A stretch of 64,000 nucleotides of DNA from Rhynchonema sp. JSB1_4 (taxonomy: Eukaryota > Nematoda > Chromadorea > Monhysterida > Xyalidae), in NCBI GenBank assembly GCA_030248065.1, contig JASAMV010006387.1:1-64000 (forward strand), written 5' to 3'. Numbering within the stretch: the first letter of the stretch is position 1; every line of letters begins with the position of its first letter. The notes beneath the pieces are model-generated. The model did no database searches. It was given only the letters and a program-made list of their open reading frames with translations, and was not told the DNA's origin. Both the position numbers and the translations under genes were made by a program. This document shows positions 34,901 to 49,899 of the stretch, piece by piece.

Positions 34901-36756
34901 CAAAGGCACATATACAGTACCTAAGAGAACGGAAAGACAGCGTTCATAAACGGGTACGCTTCTGGATCCTGGATTTCATAGCTTATAAAGCACAGACATG
35001 GATACCACATACCACGAGCATCACACTCTCACCTCACCGTGGTCCCACGATGGACTTTGGGAAATTTTTTAGTGCAAAGTCTGTGCAAGGGGTAATTTGG
35101 GTCAGGGAATTCGAATCTGACGTCCATTTGGCTGTATAAATCCTTGAAGATGCTTAAAGGGGCCACATAGTTTTTAGAGTCATCTCACCGATTTTGCTCA
35201 CGATTACTGTTCGAGAATTGTTTGGATGTGGAATCAAACTTTCAGATTAGTTTTTTTGCATATGACCTTAATCTTTCCGCTATGGCCCCTAAATGCCACA
35301 ATAAGGACATAACGGTAAATGTGCTGAGCCAAAAGCTAACCTGAAACGTTGACTCCGCACCTAAACAAACCGCGGAATACTAATTTTGAGCAAGATTGGT
35401 GAAATGACCCCAAGTACATGCCCCCTAAGCACTTTAGTGAGGTCACGTGATCGTATTAAAAACCAAATTACCCATGGAACAACTTTTTACCACAAATTCT
35501 TTTTCTCGAGCCAAATCTACCAAGATGAGGTGAGAATGTGTGGCGCTTGGCGCAAATGTCTATCAACGTGTGTATATTCACTTATTGTATTGTGATGCTG
35601 CAGCACCGCCCTGGGACAAGAAAAAGAAGTGTATTCAAAAAAAAGCTTCTCGCTCGCGTTCCTACAATCTGCTGAAACACAGATTATCAACAGTTAATTT
35701 TCAATCACGCAGCTTATTTTTGCTGGGCTGGACATCTCAATAAACGTAAAGCGACACACCAGACGTGGTAAACACAAAGCTAGCAGAAACATATGAGCGC
35801 ATGAAAGATTTCTCCAAACAGTAAAACTGCCGCAACAGGAAAGTTTTTTTTTCTAGTGCGATGTCAAAGTCAGTGATTGGTGCTAGTGTACAAGTTCTCA
35901 CATCCTCAACCATCCTCGATGTAAGCATCAAGAACACAACGCTTACAGACCACCAACATTAAATTGGCCATGCTATGGCATGAATCATGTGTCTACACCT
36001 AAAGCTGAAGAAACCGCGAAATCTAGGTTACGGGTACGACGCGCTCATTTGAAATTTCGGAACACATATTCAAATTGCGCTTGTATCGCGTGGCGCAGCG
36101 CAAACTTTATTTACGGGCCGCGCGCGCGCTGCACCCCATGGGCTCATTATAGTGCCACCCGCTTTGCTGCTCTACACGGACTAGTGATGAAATATGAGCC
36201 CGGTAGTGATGAGCGATGAAGCTGTTGTGAGCCACGTGTTTGTGTATGCCAGTCGCAAGAGACATTGCAGGGCGCCCAACTTTAACGGGTGTTTGGCACA
36301 CCTTTTAGGGTTCGTTCTTCAACATTTATTCAAATATCAAGTCACATGTTGTGCTTGTGCTGTAAAAGCTTGAAAAGAAATTTTATTTAGTGCCCACACA
36401 CAACACCGGTTGTGCCATTTTGAAAGAAACATTGCCATATTTTAAATGTGATTTACAACGCCTCCGCAGTCACTTGTCTCGTTAGCGACGCGGTGGCTCG
36501 GAATGGAAGGCATAGAAAATTTTGGTCTTCAAAAATCTGTTCAAATGAAGAAAATATTTTCGTCTACAGTACATACGTGCTTTTAAATAACACGCGCAAT
36601 CACAGTAAGACGAATTCTCAAAACGACGTCGCAAGCGCTGCTGAGACGTGATCTGGAACGGTTGTTGAAGCAAGAAACAAGCTCAGCAGTAGTGTTGCTG
36701 GTTGGCCGAAAGAACCGCCCGGAAACAAATAACTACAGTATAAACGGCAATTGCAC
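34901..36756. other. Intergenic stretch
   Basis: No exon, RNA gene or complete repeat recognised. The GC-rich block near 36090-36140 has no recognisable feature. Confidence 0.35.
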
Positions 36757-37110
36757 AGTCCAACCACGAGTTCATGAGACGACTCTTTTTAGAGTTTGTT
36801 TGTCCAGATTCAAAAATGCGCCGGTTACACGTGTTTTTGCAAACAAAAGAAAGAGATTGGGCTGAGAGAGATGATGACAAGTTCCAGCTGGCTGACCTCA
36901 ATTCAATTCGTTGCGTGCCTACGCGAACAGCAACGTCGTTCGACACACAAATCTTTTGGGAGTCAAAAGGGAATTTACGCACCCGTGTTTTTAAAAAATA
37001 CGTGCATTTCTCTTTCTTTCATTTCCGAAATACGTGGAACCGGAACATTATTGGATCCGTACATGTCAACTTCAAAACAAGTCGTCTCATGAGTTTGTGG
37101 TTGGACTATA
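36757..37110. mobile_element. MITE, CCACGAGCTCATGAG family
   Basis: Complete copy with both ends: AGTCCAACCACGAGTTCATG at the left, complement at the right. A truncated Harbinger-like end starts at 37117, directly after it. Confidence 0.7.
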
Positions 37111-37116
37111 CATAGG

Positions 37117-37166
37117 GTGATATTTTCGAAACGGTGTAAAGGTCAGTTGGGTGTAAAGGTCGGGAA
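37117..37166. mobile_element. Truncated Harbinger-like MITE end
   Basis: Begins GGGTGATATTTTCGAAACGG and matches the left ends at 6748 and 48032 for about 50 bases, then stops. Confidence 0.6.
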
Positions 37167-37410
37167 ACTCTCACACCTAAACCCAAAAAACACCAAAAAC
37201 CCCCCCACCCCCCACCCATACAACAAATTAAATGTGGCAGACATGCTATTTAGCTGCTGGTATAGACGTGACCTATCTGTGTGCTGGAATAGACAACAGA
37301 CGCGGGGGAACAGGCTTCAATCGACTGGACGTAGCTGGCACATTTGGTGGCTACCTGAAACATCAAGCAGCACATGGGTGAGTTTGCTTGTTGGCAGTAG
37401 ACGATGTTGA

Positions 37411-37574
37411 ATAATGACGGGGAGCGCATGTACATTCCAAAATTCTTTGTGAACAAAAAAGTGGGTAGAGCAATGCCCCGGTTAGGCGGAGGACCTGGGT
37501 TCGAGCCCCAGTCGAAGAAAACCATTTTTTGTTCAAAAAGGATTTTGGAATGTACGTGCGCTCCCCGTTATTAC
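37411..37574 (+). mobile_element. tRNA-like core inside inverted repeats (SINE-like)
   Basis: The core 37461-37525 has GTGGGTAGAGC and a B box GGGTTCGAGCCCC. On both sides lie complementary arms of about 45 bases: GACGGGGAGCGCATGTACAT at the left, its complement at 37550-37574. Internal pol III boxes within inverted repeats are unusual. The 3' part (GTACGTGCGCTCC) also ends the element at 40852-40972. Confidence 0.55.
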
Positions 37575-37648
37575 TTTTTCGGTAGTGCGCGTGGTGGCTA
37601 ACAGACTGCAGTGGATCATCGCAATTGTGTGAGGAATGCCCTCGGAAA

Positions 37649-38692
37649 TAGGGCTCGCGCGGGAAATTTTTTCCCGCGGAATTTCGCGGGAGGGAGGGAA
37701 ATTTGCGGGAAATTTCCCGTCCCCGTTTCCCGGGAAATATTTTCGATAGTGCCATTTCCCGCGGGAAATTTCCCGCGGGAACTAGTGCCTGAAAATTCCC
37801 GCGGGAAATTTCCCGCGGGAAATCGGCCATTTCCCGCTTTTTCCCGTCCTTCGACCATTTCCCGCGCGGGAATTCCAGTCAGTAATTCCCGTGAAATTTC
37901 CCGCGGGAAACGGGAAATCGAAGCGATCAGGATCATTCTTTGTTGGGTTTTCTTCTTTAGTATGGGTTGGAAATAGACTTTTTGGCTCTGTCAGGCCTGT
38001 TCATGTGGATCACAACTCTGAGCAATTGACTTAGACTGCATTTTCAACTTACAATTAGCGGCTCACGCACTGAACCGATCAATTAAGAAATTCACGGCAA
38101 TTAATGGCACGTGTGTGTAACCAGAATGCTCGCTTGAACGTGTCTCAGCTTGATCAGGCCTGAATTCTTGGTAAATACTATTATACAGTTGTTGTTCATC
38201 TCCCAAAGGGCAACTTCACCTTTACTTTTACATTTCCAGTTTACATCAACAGACAACAGGACTTGTCATCCACATCAAAGGAACGCTTATAGCGGCCAGA
38301 TATTGCATTAGTAACCTCTCAAACCAAAAAACTAGGGCGGGAAATTTGCGGGAAATATCTGTTTTCCGCGGGAAATTTACGGGAAATTCCTATTTTCAGC
38401 GGGAAATTTAAGGGAAATTCCTGTTTTGCGCGGGAAATCTGCGGGAAATACCACCATTTCCCGCGGGAAATTTCCCGTTTCCCCGCATTTCCCGCGGGAA
38501 ATTTCCCGCGGGAAATAGGCCTTTTCCCGCAATTTCCCGTCCTTCAAAATTCTGAAAACCATTTCCCGCGACATTTCCCGTCCTTCAAAATCCCAAACTT
38601 CCATTTCCCGCAGGAATTCCCGGACCCTTGGGGAAAACGGGAAATTTCCCCAAGTTTTCCGTCCTTCAAAAAAATTTCCCGCGCGAGCCCTA
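37649..38692. mobile_element. Non-autonomous hAT-like element B with GGGAAATTTCCC arrays
   Basis: Ends TAGGGCTCGCGCGGGAAATT and complement ...TTTCCCGCGCGAGCCCTA, flanked by exact 8-bp duplications CTCGGAAA (37641-37648, 38693-38700). The first ~260 and last ~360 bases are arrays of CGGGAAAT and ATTTCCCG, in places as CCCGCGGGAAATTTCCCGCG. The middle ~430 bases are ordinary sequence without a transposase. The arrays look like multiplied transposase binding sites. Confidence 0.87.
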
Positions 38693-38810
38693 CTCGGAAA
38701 TACTTCCTGGCTCAACACCGGTCTCCTTCTGACAGGTTGTAAATCTCCGTAGATGTTTTCGCATAGGCGACAGTGCGATAAACCGTGTGTGTTTTTGCTC
38801 TCGTAATGCT

Positions 38811-39079
38811 ACCGGAGTTTTCGAACATAAAGCCTCGGGAGCTCCAAGTGTAAATTGGTTGAAATTGATCTTTGACAAAAAAGAAAAACTAATTGGTCCC
38901 GCAGGGGCACTGATTTCAACGATTTGGGCAGGTCTGTTGTCGAAAAAGGCTTGATGTTTGGACTGATCCATCCACAGCAAAAAAAATCCCATTTGGGACA
39001 CGGGGACTTCAATTGCGTGTTTGCACACAGAGCCACCCGATTTCTCCGTTCGGGTGGAGGCCATGTGGAAAACTCCGGT
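38811..39079. mobile_element. Inverted-repeat element, ACCGGAGTTT family
   Basis: ACCGGAGTTTTCGAACATAA at the left and GAAAACTCCGGT at the right. The interior is unrelated to the other copies apart from a G/C-rich GGGAGCTCC-like segment near the end. Confidence 0.55.
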
Positions 39080-39185
39080 TAGTGTGATGAAAAGTGACGG
39101 CTAAAACCCGGGTCGTATGCAATGTTACGCGCCTCGGCAACGAAAAACACAAAAACTGACCAAATAGAAATAAATGGTCAGCCCA

Positions 39186-41789
<2,604 letters not shown>

Positions 41790-44700
41790 TTCTCTTTCCT
41801 CAGAACAAGCGTTCTGCGCCAGTGACAGCAAAGACGTACTGTGTATGTATGCGTAGTGCGTTGATGGAAAATCCACCCTGACAAGGCAACACACGTTGTC
41901 GTTTCCCCGGCTCTCCAATAACAAGAAATACCGCACATGTACACGCACCGAAGATTCACGCACAGCCAAACCAGCACGGGTCCACAAATTTTCTATTTGG
42001 ATATCAGTTCCTTGCGGGGATATGACTCAAAGTCGTTTATCCTGTCAGTGGGTGTTGCTCCGTTTTTATAACACCAAGGCTAGCTAGATTTTATAATAGT
42101 TTCATGTTGACACTTCTCTTTGGTGCGTGAAGAACCGCAATGAAGACACTGCCAGCTTGTAGGACACGGGAACATGCAGGTGTCAGTCAACAGGCTAGGA
42201 TTGTTTTCTACATAAAGTAAGGGGCTATAAGTGTAAACTGGTTGAAAATGGGCCCTCCGACAAAAAAAGAGAGCCCTCAGGTATGTACTTGAAGTGGAAA
42301 CATTTTCACTTACATGCAGGCCTCGGAGGCTTCAAGTGGAAATTGGGCGTCTTCATCATTGTTGACATTCTGCGATAATATTTTTACTGAAAAACATCGG
42401 AAAAGTGCAAAGTTTGGTCTCTGGACACACTGACTCAAAAAAACTTGGCAAGTTTTCTGTTGGTTAAAAACTTGTTGTTTTGGACTGGTCTGGTTTAACA
42501 TTGCCTGATTAAGAATTTGTGTCAACGTCCGTTTATCATGGCGGTCACGTGACGACGTGTAAATGAATTATTATCATCCCTACGATGAGCATTTCGAAAG
42601 TTTTTCTTAATTTTTCGAGCTTCACTGCTGTTTTATAATTAACCGCTTCTGCGCTTTTCATTCAGTGCTTTCGCTTTTTCACAATGATATTTTTTACAAC
42701 GTGGTGGGTTACCATCAGAGGTATTATTACTCCATTGTGCATGTGTGTGTGTGTGACTCAACATGTGTGGCCAGATGTTCCAGCAAACAAAACAACCAGA
42801 AAATTCTTGGGGTGAGCGTGTTGAACGTTGACAACAAGGCATCGGAGCCTAATAACCCGTTCAATAATGCGCTGCTGTAGATGCACAGCCTGCTTTTGAC
42901 TTGGCTTGGTCGTTTTGGCAGCGTTTTTTGTTGCCACGGCAACCGGAAGCCGAAGTGCTGTGATGTATAGCTTGTCTAGATTGTTCGGGTGCCAACAAAA
43001 AGTGATACGGGATAAAATACAAGTTGCCAATTGCAAAGGCAATGCATGACAAAGAAAGAAGAGATACGTGAAAAGTTGAGAATTTGTCGGCTCCTGGCCA
43101 TAAAAGACCAGCATGCACTGGGATACTCTAATGTATAAACGTCACTCGACACGGAACACATGTGAAAACGTCACATATGACGCCAAATGTAAGGCACTAT
43201 GTCTACATATACGTACATATCTCGGGTGCAAATCAGTAATGTTTCGTACACTAGAATCGTTCAAATCTTCACCGCGGGACCCAACAACATAAAGATGTGC
43301 ATTGGCGCAATATGTGGGGTTGGCACACGTGTCCAGTATTGGCTGTCCATGCATGCATGAGGCTTGCAGGTAAACATAAACACAGGTGCTGCGGTGAAGT
43401 GGTTAAAAATAGCAACGTATGTATTTTGGGTACTAGCAATGACATCTGACGGATAGGCCACATTTTAACATTTTTGTACCCGGACATTTCTTGATACTCA
43501 TTTGATACTGCCGCTAATCCTGCCTGCTCACCACTGCTCAAATAATTTCGGCATTTAATTCCGGATTTGTGGCTGCAATTCATGAGCTGGTCCCCAGAGG
43601 CCTATCTTTCCATTCTGGTACGTGGCCAATCGCCTGCCGTATTACCTTACTCACATTTGCGACGCGTTGAAATATCGCTCGTGGCATCTACGTATATGCA
43701 ATACCATAAGGTCACTTTCCAAAAAAACACATATACACAAAGCTCTGCTTTTCAGCACGCACTTGCTCAAAACGCCCTTTTTTCGTCGTGTTCTCATGAT
43801 TTCACATAATATGTCATACCGGTGCATTGGGTTCTTTACGACGATTCACCTGCGACTTTCGCCGTTTTTTGCAAATTCTTTATACTATTTTTGCTGTTAT
43901 GGAGACTGCTTGTGCACACCGGCTTATTATGATTTTTCATCATTATTTTTCTATTATTTCTTTTAGTTTGCAGTGTGGGTAAATCCCCTGCCCTTCCCTT
44001 CCCAGCTCACACCACGATGTCTACCGCAAGAGCGCTCAAAATATGTGAAAATAAGAAAAAATCATTTGAATTTTTTGGTACCGCCGTACAAGGATCAGAG
44101 TCTTTCGCGCAAAGCGCGCGCTGTACCTAAAACTTTTATCACCAGCGATGCAGACTCTCGCGCACGTGCGCGCGCCATACAAAGTCAAGGCTAAAACATT
44201 TTCATATGGAAAAATTCGCCGCCACGGGCATTTTTGTACTCCAGATTGTGGAACGCGCGCTGTGAACATAATTTTGCTGAACTTTGAGCTTAGACGAGCA
44301 AGTTGTGCATTTCCATATTTTCTATACACAATAATGTTTGTTTAGTTTCTGCTTTATACTTCTTCACAATTAATTTATTCGTGTATCGTGTGAGCTGAAT
44401 TATGCAGTTCGTCGCTAATTTGACATTTCTGCGTCTGAACGCAGCATTTTAGGCGACCAAAAATGAGTAATGACTTCGCTCATATGAGTATTTTGCTTTT
44501 CAAACCGACTCAACCGTTTGGGCCTGTTTCTTTTTCTTGTGAGTAAGTGCGTGGATTTTCGACATATATATCGAACGTTGTTCATGCGTTATGATTTTCT
44601 CAATTTATCTGATATCCAGATTTCCTTTGCCGCTTGAGAGATTGGACCACATTTTCTACCTTTTTTGCCCGCTAAATCTCATTTTTCATTTGGGCGGAAA

Positions 44701-45114
44701 ATATTGATATTTCAATTGGTGCGCAAAATATGACTTTTACCAGCATATGGAAGGCCATAAATATGTCGTAAAATGTTTTATTTATCACACTGATCGTTCG
44801 GCTATAACAAAAGAGTGCGAATTTTGTTTGTCCTGAAGGACTTCCATGTTTTTTGCGCACTGTGGTGAATTGCGCAATTTTTAATAGCATGAAAACGCCA
44901 AGTTTCCATGAATTTCCTTCAATCTCAAAATACAACATTTGATAATGTTTTTATCGGAAGGCACAAAAGACTTTTTTGTCCGAAAAAAACGTTTTGTCAA
45001 GGGTCCTCTTGTGCGGCAGCGCATTTCTATGATGTCGAAAAGTAGGATTGCATCACGTCAAAAACAGAAATGATTTCCGCTAAATTCGTGCTGCCAATCG
45101 GAGTTTGCGTCAGA
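41790..45114. other. Gene-poor AT-rich stretch
   Basis: No chained exons. A minus-strand frame at 42861-43118 has one hydrophobic segment followed by a basic tail and could be a stray terminal exon, but nothing adjoins it. Around 42230-42345 two AAGTGGAAA segments resemble ends of the ACCGGAGTTT family. Confidence 0.35.
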
Positions 45115-45460
45115 TATTGGTCGCACCTGTGACTGACTCTGAATTCATCTACCCTGATTTTCAGGTTCAACCTTAGCCACTATGCCACTTGTATTTTTGA
45201 CAATACATTTGCACTTTACAATAATCCTGATTTTCACGTTCAGTCACTCTTAACCACTGTGCTATTTGCGTTGCGATTCTCACAAAACATTTTCAGCTGA
45301 AAACAATCTAGCAGAGCACCCACGTTGCTGGCGGTCTGAAACATTTTGTGAACTGCATGCTTTGTGTGTGATCGCGCAGCGCAACGTCATTGCTCCGTCA
45401 CTTTCCCCTTCACGATTCAGGAAAAAATTGACCAGTTCTAATAAAGTCATTGTGCGACTA
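45115..45460. mobile_element. MITE, GGTATTGG family, copy 2
   Basis: Same interior as 31375-31655 (CAAAACATTTTCAGCTGAAA, GATCGCGCAGCGCAACGTCA). The left end is decayed and the right end, GTCATTGTGCGACTAAAAC, is kept. An extra duplicated segment near 45140-45250 repeats the left part. Confidence 0.65.
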
Positions 45461-45517
45461 AAACTGCGGCGAAAGCCCCCTTGGTGTCTATTGGATTGCC
45501 ATTGCGTGGTTACTCTT

Positions 45518-45799
45518 GGTATTGGTCGCACAGTGACTTTATATCAATTACTCAATTTTTTCCTGAATCATGAAGCGGGAAAGTGACGGGGCAGTGACGG
45601 TGCGTTGCGCGATCGCACACAAAGCATGCAGTTCACAAAATGTTTCAGACCCGCAGCAACGTGGGTGCTCTCCTAGATTGTTTTCAGCTGATAATGTTTT
45701 CTGAGAATCGCTATAGCTCAGTGGTAATTAAGAGTGACTGAACGTGAAAATCAGGATTGATTGATGAATACAAGAGTATGGTCATTGTGCGGCCAATGC
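45518..45799. mobile_element. MITE, GGTATTGG family, copy 3, inverted
   Basis: Ends GGTATTGGTCGCACAGTGAC and the complement GTCATTGTGCGGCCAATG. The interior runs in the opposite direction to copy 2, so the two form an inverted pair about 60 bases apart. Confidence 0.7.
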
Positions 45800-48031
45800 A
45801 TATGGTTTGCTTTCGCCATACACTTTGTTTAAACTTAGTCCGGCACTGACTATAATATGTCATGTGGCTCTGGGCTATTCTCCGCTTCAGGGAAAGATGC
45901 CGCGAGTAATCTCGTGCACAAAAAGATTCAGACATTACACATTCGTGTTTTGAAATTGTTTTGTCACAGGCAGCTAAACCTAAGTACGGACAGGATACTG
46001 TGTTTCATGATGAAATGTAGAATGTGGTAGGCAATCAACAAATCTGCTGCATTCAATCACAATTGTGGTTTATTAAACAACAAAATATTGTTAAACGAAA
46101 AACAATATTTATCCCAATCACGTTTCAGTGCAATAATATATGCAATATTTCTCTGTTTATAATCCTCCTGCTGTGTTGCAGAACATGCTATTTTCTGAAA
46201 GGATTACAAGTGGGCTGCACTATCATTTTGTAGAACTCTATGTGATAGGATTGTTGGTAAGCGCATTAATACAATTGCAGTTGTGATACATTTGAAATGA
46301 AAGCTACTCACGCTGTGTTTCAAATCATAGTGATTGGGAAAAAAGCCTTGCCATTAATGATGGTTATTTTGGAGAAGCTCAGTCGGGTCCTTAATAAAAA
46401 CGAAAAAAAGTGTTTGCTCGCCATTTATGGAACCTATCGCTTTCACAATCGTGAAGATGCGCGGCGAGAGTTGATTCCAAGCAGAACGCTATTTCTATTG
46501 ATTTCGTCAAAGAGCGTGTCATAATTTTTTTAATTATTTTGAAACGCTCCTTGAAATTCCCAAGGCAATGTCACAGAAGTAAAGGGCCCGTCATTTTCCA
46601 TCCACTCACGTGTCGAAAAGCACATTTGTCAGCAAATTTGTGGTTTTCCTCATGGATTAATCGTTTCCCATTTATTTTATTTTCTGATTCTGTGGCCACC
46701 CACGTTGAATAACGGGGAATACATGTACGTTTGAAAATTTTGCTTGCTTTTTTCTATTCAAAGTCCTCGTTAAATGGAAGGTCTTCAGAAACTACCGACT
46801 TTTTGAATAATTCCAATAAAAAATAACCCCGATAGAAGCGAGTCAAGCAAAAAACGCCTCTTTCCCCTTTTGTCAAAAAATGTGCCTCAGGATAACGATA
46901 AGACCACTCTGGTTAGAAAAACAATTCTTGATATGTAATTTGCTCCACTTAAAGGTATTCTTCAAAATTATGTGTACGCTGTGTACACTATCAAATATAA
47001 CTAATCTCATCTTTTTTGTCAAAACACGTGTTTTACACGTTTAGAGTATTGCGTGGCAAATTTTAATCCATGAGGCGTTTTTTATTTTATTTATCTTTGC
47101 ATTGTCGGAGCGCACTGGCGTTCGGCTCACTTGATCCTGCGAGTAAAAGTGTAAAGGTGCAGATAGAGCATCATAATTGTTCCATTATTTTTCTAAATTA
47201 TTTTGTGGTTTTATACTAATGTCACAGAGACGCCGCTGCGGCTTTGTACTCATCTATAGCAAGCGCTCATTCATGCTTTGCCTCGTTTTTTGTCCTTTTT
47301 GTCGGTCTCCCTCCCATAATATCAGCGAGGAATCAACCCGTATTCTCAATCAGCCATGCGAAGAAGTTATTGTATCGTTTCACACACATTTCACGTTTTG
47401 TTCTGCATGCGTGTGTGATAATGGAACGTTGTCTGTGTCTGAGAAAAATTATTGTGGGACAAAAATGCTGCGCGGCGCTTATTCGCAAGGTTGCCTCTCA
47501 CTTGAACACATGCACATTATCAGATGCCCTGGGGTACAGACTTTTTTGGCCGGAAGGCACACACACACACGCATTCGACGATGTTTCACAACGACTTGTT
47601 GAACAAAGTTAGTTCGGCTAAATGGTATAAATTTTTTGTCCCAAATTCCGTCACATATTGCAGAAACGTATTGATAACTAAACTTACGGAAGATAACCGT
47701 GCACAATTACAATATATGCGCTCTAGGCATGCAATGATGATAAAGAATTTGGTCACACACAAGTTCATTGCAAGTATGTATGTTGCATGCAAAGTGAATC
47801 CAAAATCAGTCAATAAATGACAGTGCACGTGCACGCCGCTTGTTTCAAATCTGGGGCACTGGCCTGGTTCGTGACAATCATCAGGTTTAGCGTTAAATTT
47901 TTTGACGTGCCGTTGCTTTTGTTGCACAGGCATGCGCGCTTACGGTTTAAAAAAGCAGCCACTATAAGCCGATAGCTACATACTTGAGCCCAACCGACAA
48001 AATCCCGTCCGCAGCCCAGTACCGAAACACT
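45800..48031. other. Gene-poor AT-rich stretch
   Basis: No exon or complete element recognised. Near 46702-46735 a fragment (AATAACGGGGAATACATGTA) resembles, in reverse, the tail of the SINE-like elements. Confidence 0.35.
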
Positions 48032-48419
48032 GGGTGGAATTTTCGAAACGGTGTAAAGGTCAGTTGGGTGTAAAGGTCGGCGTAAAGTTCGGTCGAAAGC
48101 TCGGTCGGCGTAGCTCGGTGTAAACGTGAAACATTGCCTGTTATTAGCGTGGAATGATTCAAGTTTAGGGCGGGCTTAGGTTGAATCCGGAAACCGGAAT
48201 CCGAAAAAATCCCCAAAAAACAAAAAATTTTTACAAAAAAGTTTTGGTTTTTCCGTAAATATTTCCGGAGCCCTGAAATGTTTTGTACTTTTGCATGCAA
48301 ATTATTTACGGAATTCCGAAGTACTATTCGCCCTTCACATCTATCACTGAGCTGTCGACCGAGCTTTCCACCGACCTTTACACCCAACTGACCTTTATAC
48401 CGTTTCGAAAATATCACCC
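48032..48419. mobile_element. Harbinger-like MITE with nested insert
   Basis: Ends GGGTGGAATTTTCGAAACGG and ...TTTCGAAAATATCACCC, with a 3-bp ACT duplication (48029-48031, 48420-48422). Compared with 6748-6973 it carries an extra ~165 bases at about 48168-48333, starting GGGCGGGCTTAGG and ending CGCCC, a probable second transposon inside it. Confidence 0.75.
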
Positions 48420-49899
48420 ACTGCATGCTGCCGCCTGCAGTTATAATATGTAGTACACACACGTGATGTATTCCGTAAATATTCGCAAATTACGCAAAAC
48501 CACAATCAAAATGAAGGATATCTCAGCCATATGTGTCGGAACGCTAAAACGTTAACAAACTGCGGCATATTTATTATAACAACAAATTTCTATGTTAACG
48601 ATTTTTCATGGTTGCTACTTTGCGACGGAAATTCTCAGAGGACTCCATAATGAGCCAGTCATAAAGAGCACCAGCTGAGCACCATTGTGCGTATAGGCGG
48701 GGAACTCTATTTCATTCTGTGTTGCTGTGTGTAACATTGGTTTTTGGGTGATTCCAATATTTTTATCTTTATAACATTACTGCAATCGTCATGTTAAAAT
48801 GCTTTAATGCTTATGATAAGTTCCAGTTGTGGTACATACCATACATATGCAGATTTCTCACTTACCTTCTATGTTTATATGTCTTCAATCCACCTGTACT
48901 TTTGGCAGCTGTAGCAGTTATCTTACCAAATGGCTTAATTTACTAAATGCGTTCCCTTTTTGCCCTTAATCGAATCAGTGCATTTTTGTGCGACGCTGGA
49001 AAAGTTCGGGCTATGTATTTGGGTTTTTTTAGGTGTTCACTTTTATGGATCATTACGTACATACATACAGTATGAACTTCTGATTTTGCCAGATCGGAGG
49101 TTTTATGCCTAATCAGTTATATTTCTCGAACAAACATTACAGTGTGTACAACTGGTACTAGCGCCTAGAGAAATCGAAACTCAAAGGCCGAAAAGCCATA
49201 TCTGCCGGCAAAAATCTGTGGTTATGAAATTTGTGCGTGCAAAAATAAGATCTTGCATAAATTGTACAAAAATGCAAAAGTGTCAGAAACTGCCAGCATC
49301 TAATGTTCGCGGGTTTTCAACATGGTCTCTGATGCGCCGGCCCAGATAACGGTTATGTCTGTTGTTAGACTGAAAATGGTACATCACAGACAATAACTTT
49401 GTCAGTTTTCGGAAACAAAACTTCGAATTTGCAGGAGACAGAACGGTAGTGATGATGATGACATCTGGGGCCCAAGAATTGTAATTATTTTATCTGATAA
49501 CCGCATGCATCACAAAATCGTCAAAACCGTTTTTCATTGCACAGTTGAATGTCAAATGACACTACATACGTATATCCATAGTGCGAAGGTGTCTTTTTAC
49601 AACTTGTGATAACTTTTCTTCTTTTGTGTATTCTCTGATTTCTGGACATTACTACACATTCCTTCGATTTTTATTGCCTCAGCCTGAATAATATCAGCAC
49701 GTGCATGTATCCTGAACATAAACATTTTAATTAAATTTCAGAACAAGCGCAATGGATCTCAAGATTATATAACAAATTAATGTGACAATTGCAAGATGCG
49801 TGCTTCAAAGTCACAATAAAATGTGAAATTCTTCCAAAATCAACGCTATTCCGAAAATAATCAAGAGAACCTCAGGCCAAAGTTTATTTTGGCCCACGA
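48420..49899. other. Upstream region of the cadherin gene
   Basis: AT-rich, no exon or complete repeat. The cadherin promoter is expected here, but I see no clear TATA or initiator that I could defend. Confidence 0.35.
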
